Origin: Gammaproteobacteria bacterium
GTDB lineage: Bacteria > Pseudomonadota > Gammaproteobacteria > Steroidobacterales > GCA-2729495
DNA length: 12,185 bases
Assembly: GCA_023150055.1 (NCBI GenBank)
Contig: JAKLLP010000031.1
Span: 1-12,185 of the forward strand
Reading direction: 5' to 3'
Shown: positions 6,959-12,185 of the stretch, piece by piece
How positions within the stretch are numbered: the first letter of the stretch is position 1
Layout: each line of letters begins with the position of its first letter
Translations under genes and position numbers: made by a program
The notes under the pieces: model-generated
What the model was told of the DNA's origin: nothing
The model's database searches: none
What the model saw: the letters and a program-made list of their open reading frames with translations, nothing else

Positions 6959-7441
6959 TCACAGGTCGGTGGCGGCGGTGCGGCGGATCGTCTTCCAGTT
7001 GGCCTCGGCCTTGGCAAGCGTGCCGGCCGGATCCTTCTGGAAGGAACGCAGCACATCCTCGCCGAGAAAGACATAGAGCTTTCCGTCATGGATGGCGGCG
7101 TAGTGAGGGTTGCCGTCGAACTTCTTGCCGACCGACACGCCGAAGGCGCAGAAACCGCCGTACTGCGGCACGTAGCGGCCTGGTGCGGCCTTGAAGCGGT
7201 CGAGGTTCTCCTGGCTGGCAAAATAATAGGTGACGCCGTCGTGGACCGCGGCATAGCTGCCGGTTCCGTCGATGCGGTTGCCGATCTCCAGGAAGGCCAC
7301 CGGGTCGACTCCGTGCAGCCCGAGAGGCGCACCAAGGTACGTCAGCCCTGGAACGGTGTTGTGCTCGTCGGCGGCCAGAGCGGATCCGGCCGGAAAAATC
7401 AGCATTGCCGCTACGGTGGCTGTCAGTGGGATGCGGTTCAT
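6959..7441 (-). CDS. Exported YHS-domain protein
   Basis: Periplasmic protein (160 aa) of the YHS family, a small fold thought to bind metal, found in copper and heavy-metal handling proteins; its own job is unknown. Start ATG at 7441 has AAGGA 8 nt upstream and begins a clean signal peptide (MNRIPLTATVAAMLIF-, cleavage after ALA at about 23). The YHS core runs from GVDPVAFLEIG (about 44-54) through YYFASQENLDRFKAAPGRYVP (about 72-92) to YGGFCAFGVSVGKK (about 94-107). The single Cys of the mature protein (C98) lies there. A second half (YAAIHDGKLYVFLGEDVLRSF, about 114-134) loosely repeats the first (YAAVHDGVTYYF). A TGTAACC-N16-CATC site upstream puts it in the same predicted regulon as the divergent ECF sigma gene, suggesting an envelope stress or metal role. 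Confidence 0.85.
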   Translation of the reverse strand: MNRIPLTATVAAMLIFPAGSALAADEHNTVPGLTYLGAPLGLHGVDPVAFLEIGNRIDGTGSYAAVHDGVTYYFASQENLDRFKAAPGRYVPQYGGFCAFGVSVGKKFDGNPHYAAIHDGKLYVFLGEDVLRSFQKDPAGTLAKAEANWKTIRRTAATDL

Positions 7442-7506
7442 ACGCGGTATCCTTGTGCTATGTGGTTTAAGTGTCCGGGCCGGCATGCGCCCTCCTCGCT
7501 CGCATG

Positions 7507-7533
7507 GATGCCGGCTGGCTCGTCCTGGTTACA
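7507..7533 (-). promoter_or_regulatory. Predicted ECF-sigma promoter of the YHS gene
   Basis: On the minus strand, TGTAACC (7533-7527) is followed by a 16-nt spacer and CATC (7510-7507), about 65 nt before the YHS start codon. The same box, spacing and -10 occur facing the sigma gene and before the SPW-like gene. GTAAC-type -35 boxes are a known ECF sigma preference; the match to this particular sigma is inference. Confidence 0.65.
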
Positions 7534-7566
7534 GGTAGCGCCGCAAGTTGCCCGATTCCGGCGACG

Positions 7567-7593
7567 TGTAACCTCCGCCGTGCCGGCGGCATC
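7567..7593 (+). promoter_or_regulatory. Predicted autoregulatory ECF promoter of the sigma operon
   Basis: TGTAACC (7567-7573), 16-nt spacer, then CATC (7590-7593). It lies back to back with the minus-strand copy, the two -35 boxes being 33 nt apart. Transcription would start near 7600, leaving a leader of about 100 nt before the sigma GTG that includes a small ORF. Self-activation is usual for ECF sigma genes. Confidence 0.65.
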
Positions 7594-7636
7594 TCATGTG
7601 AAGCCGCGGGCGATGCGGCCGGCGGAGAACCAGCAC

Positions 7637-7702
7637 ATGAGTCCAGTGATTTCATACAAGCATGAACCCCCACCGCGCCAGTTCTGCAGGCGCCACGGGT
7701 GA
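7637..7702 (+). CDS. Leader peptide ORF overlapping the sigma start
   Basis: A 21-codon ORF (starts MSPVISYKHE, ends FCRRHG) begins at ATG 7637 with GGAG 9 nt upstream. Its TGA (7700-7702) overlaps the GTG start of the sigma gene in a GTGA arrangement. The sigma GTG has no ribosome-binding site of its own, so translating ribosomes arriving from this ORF could re-initiate there. An in-frame ATG at 7613 would lengthen it to 29 codons. I recognise no family; it may be a coupling device and not a functional peptide. It could also be chance, as short ORFs are common in GC-rich leaders. Confidence 0.35.
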   Translation: MSPVISYKHEPPPRQFCRRHG

Positions 7703-8373
7703 CCGGGACAGAGCAGACGCCAACCCTGGCAGCACCCCCGGCGGAGCACCGGATCGCTGCGGATGATGCGTGCTCGGGCAGCGCGCACGGCCCGGGTGAC
7801 GAGGCGCAGCTGCTCCGGTCTCTTCGTGACGGCGACCGGAGTGCATTCGAGTTTCTGGTGCGCAGCCACGGCAACTACCTGTACAACGCAGCCCGGCGAA
7901 TCACCGGCGACGACGCCGAGGCCCGCGATGCGGTGCAGGACGCTCTGCTGGCCGCCCTCAGGCACTTCGACGACTTCGAAGGCCGTTCCAGTCTCAGGAC
8001 CTGGCTGTACAGGTTGGCCGTGAATGCCACGCTGATGCGCATGCGCACCCGGCGACGCCGCCACGAAGTCTCCATCGAGGAGCTCGTCGAGCCCGTGACG
8101 GGCATCCGCGAGGAGCCAGAGTGGCACTTCGCCGAGTCTGCCGAGGCGAGCATCGCCCGCAATGAGGTTCGCACCGCTGTGCGAGCCGGCATCGATCAAC
8201 TGGGGGACAAGTACCGTGAGGTGCTGATCCTCCGCGACATACAGGGCCATGACACCCGGGAAGTTGCGGCACTGCTCGGCGAGACCGAGGCCAACATCAA
8301 AGTGCGTCTGCACCGCGCCCGTGCCGCCCTGAAGAAAGCGCTGGAACCACTCTACCGGGAACAGTCCCCATGA
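7699..8373 (+). CDS. ECF RNA polymerase sigma factor (RpoE-like sigma-70)
   Basis: Extracytoplasmic-function sigma factor, 224 aa, directing RNA polymerase to stress promoters. Region 2 spans about 49-115: FEFLVRSHGNYLYNAARRI, DAVQDALLAALRH (the DxxQ core-binding patch, 77-90) and FEGRSSLRTWLYRLAVNATL (93-112, -10 recognition). A charged linker (about 116-155) leads to region 4 (about 157-215): LGDKYREVLILRDIQGHD, then the HTH TREVAALLGETEANIKVRLH that reads the -35 box. The first 35 residues are an unstructured extension, and the GTG start at 7699 is uncertain because it lacks a ribosome-binding site; an in-frame stop at 7663 limits the alternatives. The stop overlaps the next ATG (ATGA) of the anti-sigma gene, showing tight coupling. 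Likely regulon: itself, YHS and SPW-like genes via TGTAAC-N16-CATC. Confidence 0.92.
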   Translation: MTGTEQTPTLAAPPAEHRIAADDACSGSAHGPGDEAQLLRSLRDGDRSAFEFLVRSHGNYLYNAARRITGDDAEARDAVQDALLAALRHFDDFEGRSSLRTWLYRLAVNATLMRMRTRRRRHEVSIEELVEPVTGIREEPEWHFAESAEASIARNEVRTAVRAGIDQLGDKYREVLILRDIQGHDTREVAALLGETEANIKVRLHRARAALKKALEPLYREQSP

Positions 8374-8669
8374 AGCTGCGGAAATGGCTCCTGAAACTCG
8401 CCTATGCCATGGACAGGACACTGCCAGGACTGATCACCTGCGCTGAAGCCGAGCAATTCATTGACGATTACCTGGATGGGCGGTTGGCTGAGCGGGAACG
8501 CACGACGTTCGAGCGGCATATCCGCCTCTGCCCGCCGTGCCAATCCTATCTTGACGCCTATCGGCGCAGCGTAACGCTGACGCGGCTGAGCCCCGACGAC
8601 GCGTCCGGCGCCATGCCCGAGGAACTCGTGCAGGCGATCCTCGCGGCGCGGGACAAGTCGCAGCACTGA
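8370..8669 (+). CDS. Soluble zinc-binding anti-sigma factor (zf-HC2)
   Basis: Anti-sigma factor, 99 aa, expected to hold the upstream ECF sigma inactive. It shows the ZAS zinc pattern: C24, then H50-x3-C54-x2-C57 (ITCAEAEQFIDDYLDGRL ... FERHIRLCPPCQSYLDAYRR). The helix around the motif contacts region 2 and 4 of the sigma in known pairs. There is no membrane segment, so the signal is likely cytoplasmic; the HxxxCxxC set with the extra N-terminal Cys resembles redox-responsive members such as RsrA and ChrR, which lose grip when the thiols are oxidised. An Arg/Lys-rich N-terminus (MKLRKWLLKL) and a short helical tail (PEELVQAILAAR) complete it. The ATG sits in the sigma stop (ATGA), so both are made together. 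Redox sensing is inference. Confidence 0.88.
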   Translation: MKLRKWLLKLAYAMDRTLPGLITCAEAEQFIDDYLDGRLAERERTTFERHIRLCPPCQSYLDAYRRSVTLTRLSPDDASGAMPEELVQAILAARDKSQH

Positions 8670-8697
8670 CGACTGTCGCGCGCGGCCCCGGGACCGC

Positions 8698-8724
8698 TGT
8701 AACGTCCGTGCCCACGCCGGCATC
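8698..8724 (+). promoter_or_regulatory. Predicted ECF promoter of the SPW-like membrane gene
   Basis: TGTAACG (8698-8704), exactly 16 nt, then CATC (8721-8724), followed by the start codon at 8795. Third copy of the motif, differing by one base in the -35 box. It would give the membrane-protein gene a transcript independent of the sigma operon upstream. Confidence 0.6.
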
Positions 8725-8794
8725 CACCCCTTGGCAGGCATTTCCGGCCTCCCGGCTGGCGACATCGGCCGCAGGACTGACCAAGGAGTTTCAC

Positions 8795-9205
8795 ATGACC
8801 CGAATACGCATCCTGACACCCGCCGCGCACGGCGTTTTGGATTATGCCGCTGCGCTGACCCTGGCCCTGCTGCCGCTGCTGCTCGGCTTCAGTGGGCCTG
8901 CGCTGTGGGTATCTGCCGCTGGCGCGGCAGGGCTGCTTGCCTACAGCCTCTTGACCGACTACCGGTTCGGTGCTGCCCGGCTAATGTCCTTCCGCGCACA
9001 CCTCGCAGCAGACCTCACGGCAGCTGTCGCTTTCGCAGCGGCGCCCTTCCTGCTCGGCTGGTCGGGCCAGGTGGCAGCTTATTACTGGATCATGGCCGCC
9101 GGCGTCACCGCAGTAGTGGCGCTCACCCGGACGGAGGAACGCGGTGATCTCCGGCAGGCTGATCCCACCTGTTGCAGCGGAGCGCGGCCCACCCTGCCGC
9201 GCTGA
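8795..9205 (+). CDS. SPW-repeat-like four-helix membrane protein
   Basis: Inner-membrane protein, 136 aa, with four predicted helices (about 13-31, 35-53, 69-88, 93-111). The sequence is an internal duplication: HGVLDYAAALTLALLPLLLGFSG and HLAADLTAAVAFAAAPFLLGWSG each start a helical hairpin. This is the layout of SPW-repeat proteins, where the motif reads SPW-LLGF; here the Ser-Pro-Trp core is replaced by LPL and APF, so the assignment rests on overall pattern. Start ATG 8795 has AAGGAG 6 nt upstream; the longer frame to 8708 has none. The C-terminal 25 residues are polar with a CC pair. It lies behind the anti-sigma gene and has its own ECF-type promoter, which argues for a role in the same envelope stress response. 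Molecular function unknown. Confidence 0.72.
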   Translation: MTRIRILTPAAHGVLDYAAALTLALLPLLLGFSGPALWVSAAGAAGLLAYSLLTDYRFGAARLMSFRAHLAADLTAAVAFAAAPFLLGWSGQVAAYYWIMAAGVTAVVALTRTEERGDLRQADPTCCSGARPTLPR

Positions 9206-9237
9206 ACGGGTGGTGAGCACCCCAAATACCTCTTCAA

Positions 9238-9345
9238 CGCCACGCCGGGCGCGAGGTACTGGCCCAGCGGCTCGGACGCGATTTCAAACGTGTTTGCGAA
9301 AACGTGAAAACGCTCGCCGAGTGCGCGGCCTGGGGAGACCGTGAC
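9238..9345 (+). pseudogene. Relic of a MarR-like antitoxin HTH (TumA/HVO_A0114 type)
   Basis: In the frame of 9253 one reads VLAQRLGRDFKRVCENVKTL followed by AECAAWGDRDDSSLRCTF. This closely matches the winged HTH of small antitoxin-like regulators, whose usual text is ELARRLGRD-KRVHEDVKAL followed by a D-rich wing and a PF/PY-D motif. No start codon or N-terminal half is present upstream, and the sequence after about 9345 loses the family's ending. I call it a decayed fragment. It sits in the 207-nt gap between the SPW-like gene and the ATPase gene; the rest of this gap shows nothing. Confidence 0.45.
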
Positions 9346-9412
9346 GACAGCAGCCTGCGCTGCACCTTTGGGTGTGATCGCCGCCGAATTGCCCCTATCG
9401 CCGCCCAGGCAT

Positions 9413-10972
9413 TCACCGCCGGCGCGTGCGAGCGCCGGGTGTCTTCCTGACGGCCCTACCCCAACGGCGCAGGAACTCCGTGACGAATGCCGGATAAGCG
9501 CCCGGATCGGTCACCAGCGGGGCGAGCGCCATCGCCACGCACAACGCCAGGTGATAGCCCTCGGAGCGCGAGGCAACCGCGCGGGCATAGGCCGGGTGGG
9601 CCTCGTTTACCCACACGACCGTGTCGACCAGACGTGCGAGTCCCGGCTCATCGGGTCGCGATTCGTAGTGGATCACCAGTCCGTAGCGGGCCGGGCGGCG
9701 GGGGCCCTGACGGGACGCGGCAGGCAGCTCCGCCGCCTGCGGCGAGGGTGGTTTCGATTCTTCGTCCGTCGCTGGTGGGGGCGGTACGGCGGGCGCCATC
9801 GGCTGGTCGTCGCGCGTGTCCTGATCGGGCGAAACGGACGCGGTGGCCGGAATGCTTGCCTGCACCCCGCCCCCGGGTGCTCCCATCGGCAGCCGACGCT
9901 GTCCGCCGAGGCGTTTTTCCACCAGGGAGGCCAGCATCGGAAACTCGTCGGCCAGGTTGACGAGCACGTCCTCGAGATCGCGTTCCACGGGCCGTGCCGC
10001 ACGGCGCTGCGCGCGCTCGTCCGGATCCTGCGCATCGCCCCACTCGGTAAGCTGGCGCACCACCGCTTCCTGGATCGCCCGGCGGTATGCCAGATAGATG
10101 GAGCCGCGGGATCCCGTGCGGATGAAGTCCCCCTTGTTCAGCGTCAGGCACTCGGCGAGCCCCGGTGCCTCGATCAAGCCGCCGATCCGATCGGCCTGCG
10201 CCGGGCTCACCCCAAGCCAGTCCCAGCCGCGTTTGATCACTTTGCCGTAGGTGCTGACCGCGAGCCCGCGCCGGTCCTCCGGGAGCGGCGCGGACTCACG
10301 CACGAGCCAGCCCACGGCGGAGGGCTTGCGCCGGCGCGACAGGCGCACCAGCAGATCCGCTCGTTCGGCGGCAAGCTCCGACTCGTGCACCAGCCGCTGT
10401 CCATTGACCTCGAAGGCAATGTCATGCCGATACAGTGGCACCAGAATCGCCGCGAGCGCGGGATCGAGGAGTGGCTCGTAATGGCGGCGGATCGCGCTCT
10501 CCACAAAGCCGACATCGAGGAGCAGTGAAAGCGGATCGCGCAGGTGCAGCCGGATCGCCGTGCCGCGCTCACCGACCAACCGCGGCGGCGCGGGGAGCCA
10601 GTGCCACGGCGCCTTGTGCCGGCCGGTGAGCGACCAGGTGGTGGCGAGGCGGGTGGCGCCCGTTCGGCTCTCCGTCACCACCTCGTGACCGATCAGGAGC
10701 CCGAGCTTCACCCCGACGCCAGCGAAGCCGATCCCCTTGCCGCGGGTCTTGGTGCTGGTGGCGAGATCGTGGTAGCGGGCCAGTTCACGCCGACGCATCC
10801 CGGAACCGTCGTCCACCACGGTGAGCGTGGCTGCAGCCGTGTCGGCTCTGATCCGGATGCTGCCGGCACCGGAATCGAGTGAATTGGCGATGACCTCGGT
10901 GAGAATCGTCTCCTCGATGCTGCCGGGATACGCATCGCGCAGATGCCTGAGGTCGACGCGGGTTTGGCCCAT
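9413..10972 (-). CDS. GHKL-fold (Hsp90/MutL-like) ATPase of unknown role
   Basis: Large protein (519 aa) with a Bergerat ATP-binding fold at the N-terminus. N box EVIANSLDSGA (E26, N30, D33), G1 box DDGSGM (54-59), and a glycine-rich lid GKGIGFAGVGVKLG (about 78-91) are all present, so ATP binding is expected. Lid chemistry and the HDLATSTK segment recall MutL/Hsp90/topoisomerase VI B rather than sensor kinases, and no histidine-phosphotransfer domain is visible. A middle domain (about 130-370) follows, then a Pro-rich disordered linker (about 385-425) and a separate C-terminal domain (about 429-506) with WVNEAHPAYARAVASRSEGY and a helical end. The ATG at 10972 lacks a ribosome-binding site. 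Neighbours are toxin-antitoxin relics on both sides, and no obvious partner is encoded next to it. DNA-linked or defence functions are possible for such ATPases, but I cannot assign one. Confidence 0.75.
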   Translation of the reverse strand: MGQTRVDLRHLRDAYPGSIEETILTEVIANSLDSGAGSIRIRADTAAATLTVVDDGSGMRRRELARYHDLATSTKTRGKGIGFAGVGVKLGLLIGHEVVTESRTGATRLATTWSLTGRHKAPWHWLPAPPRLVGERGTAIRLHLRDPLSLLLDVGFVESAIRRHYEPLLDPALAAILVPLYRHDIAFEVNGQRLVHESELAAERADLLVRLSRRRKPSAVGWLVRESAPLPEDRRGLAVSTYGKVIKRGWDWLGVSPAQADRIGGLIEAPGLAECLTLNKGDFIRTGSRGSIYLAYRRAIQEAVVRQLTEWGDAQDPDERAQRRAARPVERDLEDVLVNLADEFPMLASLVEKRLGGQRRLPMGAPGGGVQASIPATASVSPDQDTRDDQPMAPAVPPPPATDEESKPPSPQAAELPAASRQGPRRPARYGLVIHYESRPDEPGLARLVDTVVWVNEAHPAYARAVASRSEGYHLALCVAMALAPLVTDPGAYPAFVTEFLRRWGRAVRKTPGARTRRR

Positions 10973-10990
10973 GGGCGTTCGAACGGCTGG

Positions 10991-11062
10991 TCAGGGCAGC
11001 GAATTGGGGGTTACCGCCACGACGGCGAGCAACTTGCCGGGATGCATTGCCATGCGTGTCAT
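10991..11062 (-). pseudogene. Truncated higA-like antitoxin remnant
   Basis: A 23-codon frame begins MTRMAMHPGKLLA, which is the typical opening of HigA antitoxins (MxRMAIHPGE-LAEEL) before their HTH. It then passes into VVAVTPNSLP and stops at 10991-10993, so the whole HTH is gone. AAGGAGG lies upstream and only 2 nt separate it from the stop of the higB-like relic, as in a normal higBA operon. It ends about 18 nt before the ATPase start. Confidence 0.5.
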
Positions 11063-11064
11063 AC

Positions 11065-11337
11065 CTACGCCTCGTTGCCTCCTTCATTCCTGGTCGCGGC
11101 CGACTCTATCCGACATCCGCGGTAATCAACAATCTCAACCTTGCGGCCATCACCATCCTGCCAGCGGAAGCAGATGCTCCATTGGCCACGGGGCCCTCCC
11201 TTCAGGGCCTGCAGGCGATTGCTGGGCGGAGCCATCAGCGCCCTTGCGGCGGGAGGCCTCCGCCGTCGCTCCCACCCTCGTTCGTCAACACTCGCTTTGA
11301 GCGGAGACCCCCGCCTCCACGTGGTCGCGCCCATCAC
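11065..11337 (-). pseudogene. Degenerate higB/RelE-family toxin
   Basis: The C-terminal half is plainly HigB: APPSNRLQALKG, then GGPRGQWSICFRWQDGDG and KVEIVDYRG. Intact relatives read NRLEALKGDRKGQWSIRIND, then QWRICFRWEDGD, so about 8 residues (RINDQWRI) are missing between WS and CFRW, an in-frame loss of the central strand that carries active-site residues. The N-terminal 35 residues of the open frame have no HigB likeness, and the end is extended past the normal DYH stop. It is therefore most likely inactive. It precedes the higA remnant on the same strand. 11338-11484, upstream of it, shows no recognisable gene. Confidence 0.6.
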
Positions 11338-11484
11338 AGACCACCAACGTATTTGCCGAACACCACACTGGCCGGCTTAGAGAGTCAACGTTCGTGCAAG
11401 GCGGCAGGTAGCGTCGATGGCCAGTCTGCCTCCGACAACGAGGGTGACGATCCTGATGAGTGACCGGGTGCGTGGCAGTGTCCG

Positions 11485-11988
11485 TCAACTGCGAATCCGC
11501 CGTTTGAGTTCCTTCATCACCAGCATCAGATGCAGCGCATCGCTCGGGCTCGGCTCGAAGCCAAAGTGCGCGTAAAACCCGCGCGCCTGCTCATCCTTGG
11601 CGTGAACGAGCAGTGCTCGCGCCCCGATGGTCTCGGCCGCGGCAGCGGTTCGCAGGAGGGCATCCTTGAGCAGCGCGGCGCCGAAACCCTGGCCTTGCAG
11701 AGCACGGTCCACGGCCAGTCGAGCGAGCAGGATAACCGGGATTGCGTGGCGCGCCTGGCCCTTGCGCACGCGCACCGAGGCCGATTCATGGGTCACTGCA
11801 CCTGCGGCCAGACTGTAATAACCGCGAACGACGCCGCTGTCAGCGAGCACATAGGTCTGGGCGCTGCTCGACTGCTGGCTCACCCACGCCTGTTGCTTCA
11901 GAAAGCGGTTGAGGTCGGCCTGGCCGCAATCGAAACTCTCAACCTCGTGCGCCTGCGTGAGCTTTTCGATCGCGCCGCGTGCGCTCAC
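11485..11988 (-). CDS. GNAT-family acetyltransferase toxin (TacT-like)
   Basis: Toxin of a type II toxin-antitoxin pair, 167 aa. TacT-like enzymes acetylate the amino group of charged tRNAs and stop translation. Seen: the family start EKLTQAHEVESFDCGQADLNRFLKQQA (about 8-34); a core strand TYVLADSGVVRGYYSLAAGAV (about 45-65); the acetyl-CoA loop LARLAVDRALQGQGFGAALL (about 88-107, QGQGFG at 98-103); and RGFYAHFGFEP (about 136-146) with Y139 at the position of the catalytic tyrosine. It ends in MKELKRRIRS. All expected residues are present, so it looks functional. The GTG start at 11988 overlaps the stop of the antitoxin gene (GTGA), the usual order of antitoxin then toxin in one operon. Confidence 0.88.
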   Translation of the reverse strand: MSARGAIEKLTQAHEVESFDCGQADLNRFLKQQAWVSQQSSSAQTYVLADSGVVRGYYSLAAGAVTHESASVRVRKGQARHAIPVILLARLAVDRALQGQGFGAALLKDALLRTAAAAETIGARALLVHAKDEQARGFYAHFGFEPSPSDALHLMLVMKELKRRIRS

Positions 11989-12185
11989 TCCAGCGCGCTC
12001 GGTGTCTTCAGCAGCCGATCAAGACGCGGTTTAGGCGTCGGACGTCGATCCAGCGCCGCCACGAATGCCTCGTAGGCCTTGGCCGAGATCTGGAATTGCT
12101 GGCGATCAGCCAGTGTTTCGGCCGCCGCTGTCATGCCACTGTCGAGAATGAAGGCGCTCACCGTCTTGCCCTGCACGCTGGCAGC
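11985..12185 (-). CDS. DUF1778 (TacA-like) antitoxin, 5' end beyond the window
   Basis: Antitoxin partner of the GNAT toxin; only the last 66 codons are visible, entering at the right edge in frame (AASVQGKTVSAFILDS). This is the second helix of the ribbon-helix-helix DNA-binding domain. The usual remainder follows: AAETLADRQQFQISAKAYEAFVAALDRRP, then a flexible tail PKPRLDRLLKTPSALE that in known pairs wraps around the toxin. It matches DUF1778/TacA closely. The true start lies outside the window, so the GTG at 12176 is an internal Val codon and not a start. The N-terminal RHH would repress the operon promoter upstream; that promoter cannot be seen. Confidence 0.85.
   Translation of the reverse strand, partial: AASVQGKTVSAFILDSGMTAAAETLADRQQFQISAKAYEAFVAALDRRPTPKPRLDRLLKTPSALE

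Noticed and set aside
9341..10528. Plus-strand frame opposite the ATPase
   Set aside because: The minus frame carries intact ATP-binding motifs; the plus frame is Arg/Gly/His-rich shadow.
10989..11015. GGTAACC on the minus strand upstream of the ATPase, as a fourth ECF site
   Set aside because: At 16-nt spacing the -10 position reads GACC and not CATC, and the box lies within the higA relic.
11285..11488. Minus-strand 67-codon frame upstream of the higB relic
   Set aside because: No ribosome-binding site, no family resemblance, and it overlaps the relic frame.

Overview
The window is high-GC, gene-dense bacterial chromosome with Shine-Dalgarno-type starts. UrcA-family, beta-class GST, ECF sigma and GSDH/cytochrome genes, plus a GTRGGAG-headed REP-like pair at the left edge, suggest a gammaproteobacterium, perhaps a Xanthomonadales/Steroidobacter/Nevskiales-type soil or water organism. 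This placement is inference. I saw no tRNA, rRNA, CRISPR array, IS element or phage gene.

Left part (1-5400): an inverted REP-like pair is followed by a small exported UrcA-family protein (minus), divergent from a LysR regulator (plus). The LysR frame has no stop where the protein should end and runs out of frame into a histone-deacetylase-type amidohydrolase. That enzyme is itself missing the usual few N-terminal residues, so the junction looks damaged by a small indel or is a sequencing error. Converging on it is an exported cytochrome c-glucose/sorbosone dehydrogenase fusion, divergent from a luciferase-like flavin oxidoreductase.

Middle (5560-9205): a four-cysteine uracil-DNA glycosylase, a beta-class glutathione S-transferase and an exported YHS protein lie on the minus strand. 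Divergent from them are an ECF sigma factor, its soluble zinc anti-sigma (ATGA overlap) and a small four-helix membrane protein with two SPW-like repeats. Three matching promoter-like sites, TGTAAC(C/G) then 16 nt then CATC, sit before the YHS gene, the sigma gene and the membrane-protein gene. This is the strongest new signal: the module appears to write its own regulon in the sequence. A short leader ORF with a good ribosome-binding site ends on the GTG of the sigma gene, suggesting translational coupling.

Right part (9206-12185): a 519-residue GHKL (Hsp90/MutL/histidine-kinase-fold) ATPase of unknown role is surrounded by toxin-antitoxin material. This comprises a relic of a MarR-like/TumA-type antitoxin HTH, a decayed higBA pair, and an apparently intact GNAT toxin with a DUF1778 antitoxin cut by the window edge. 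It reads as accessory DNA with turnover of addiction modules; whether the ATPase has a defence role is open.
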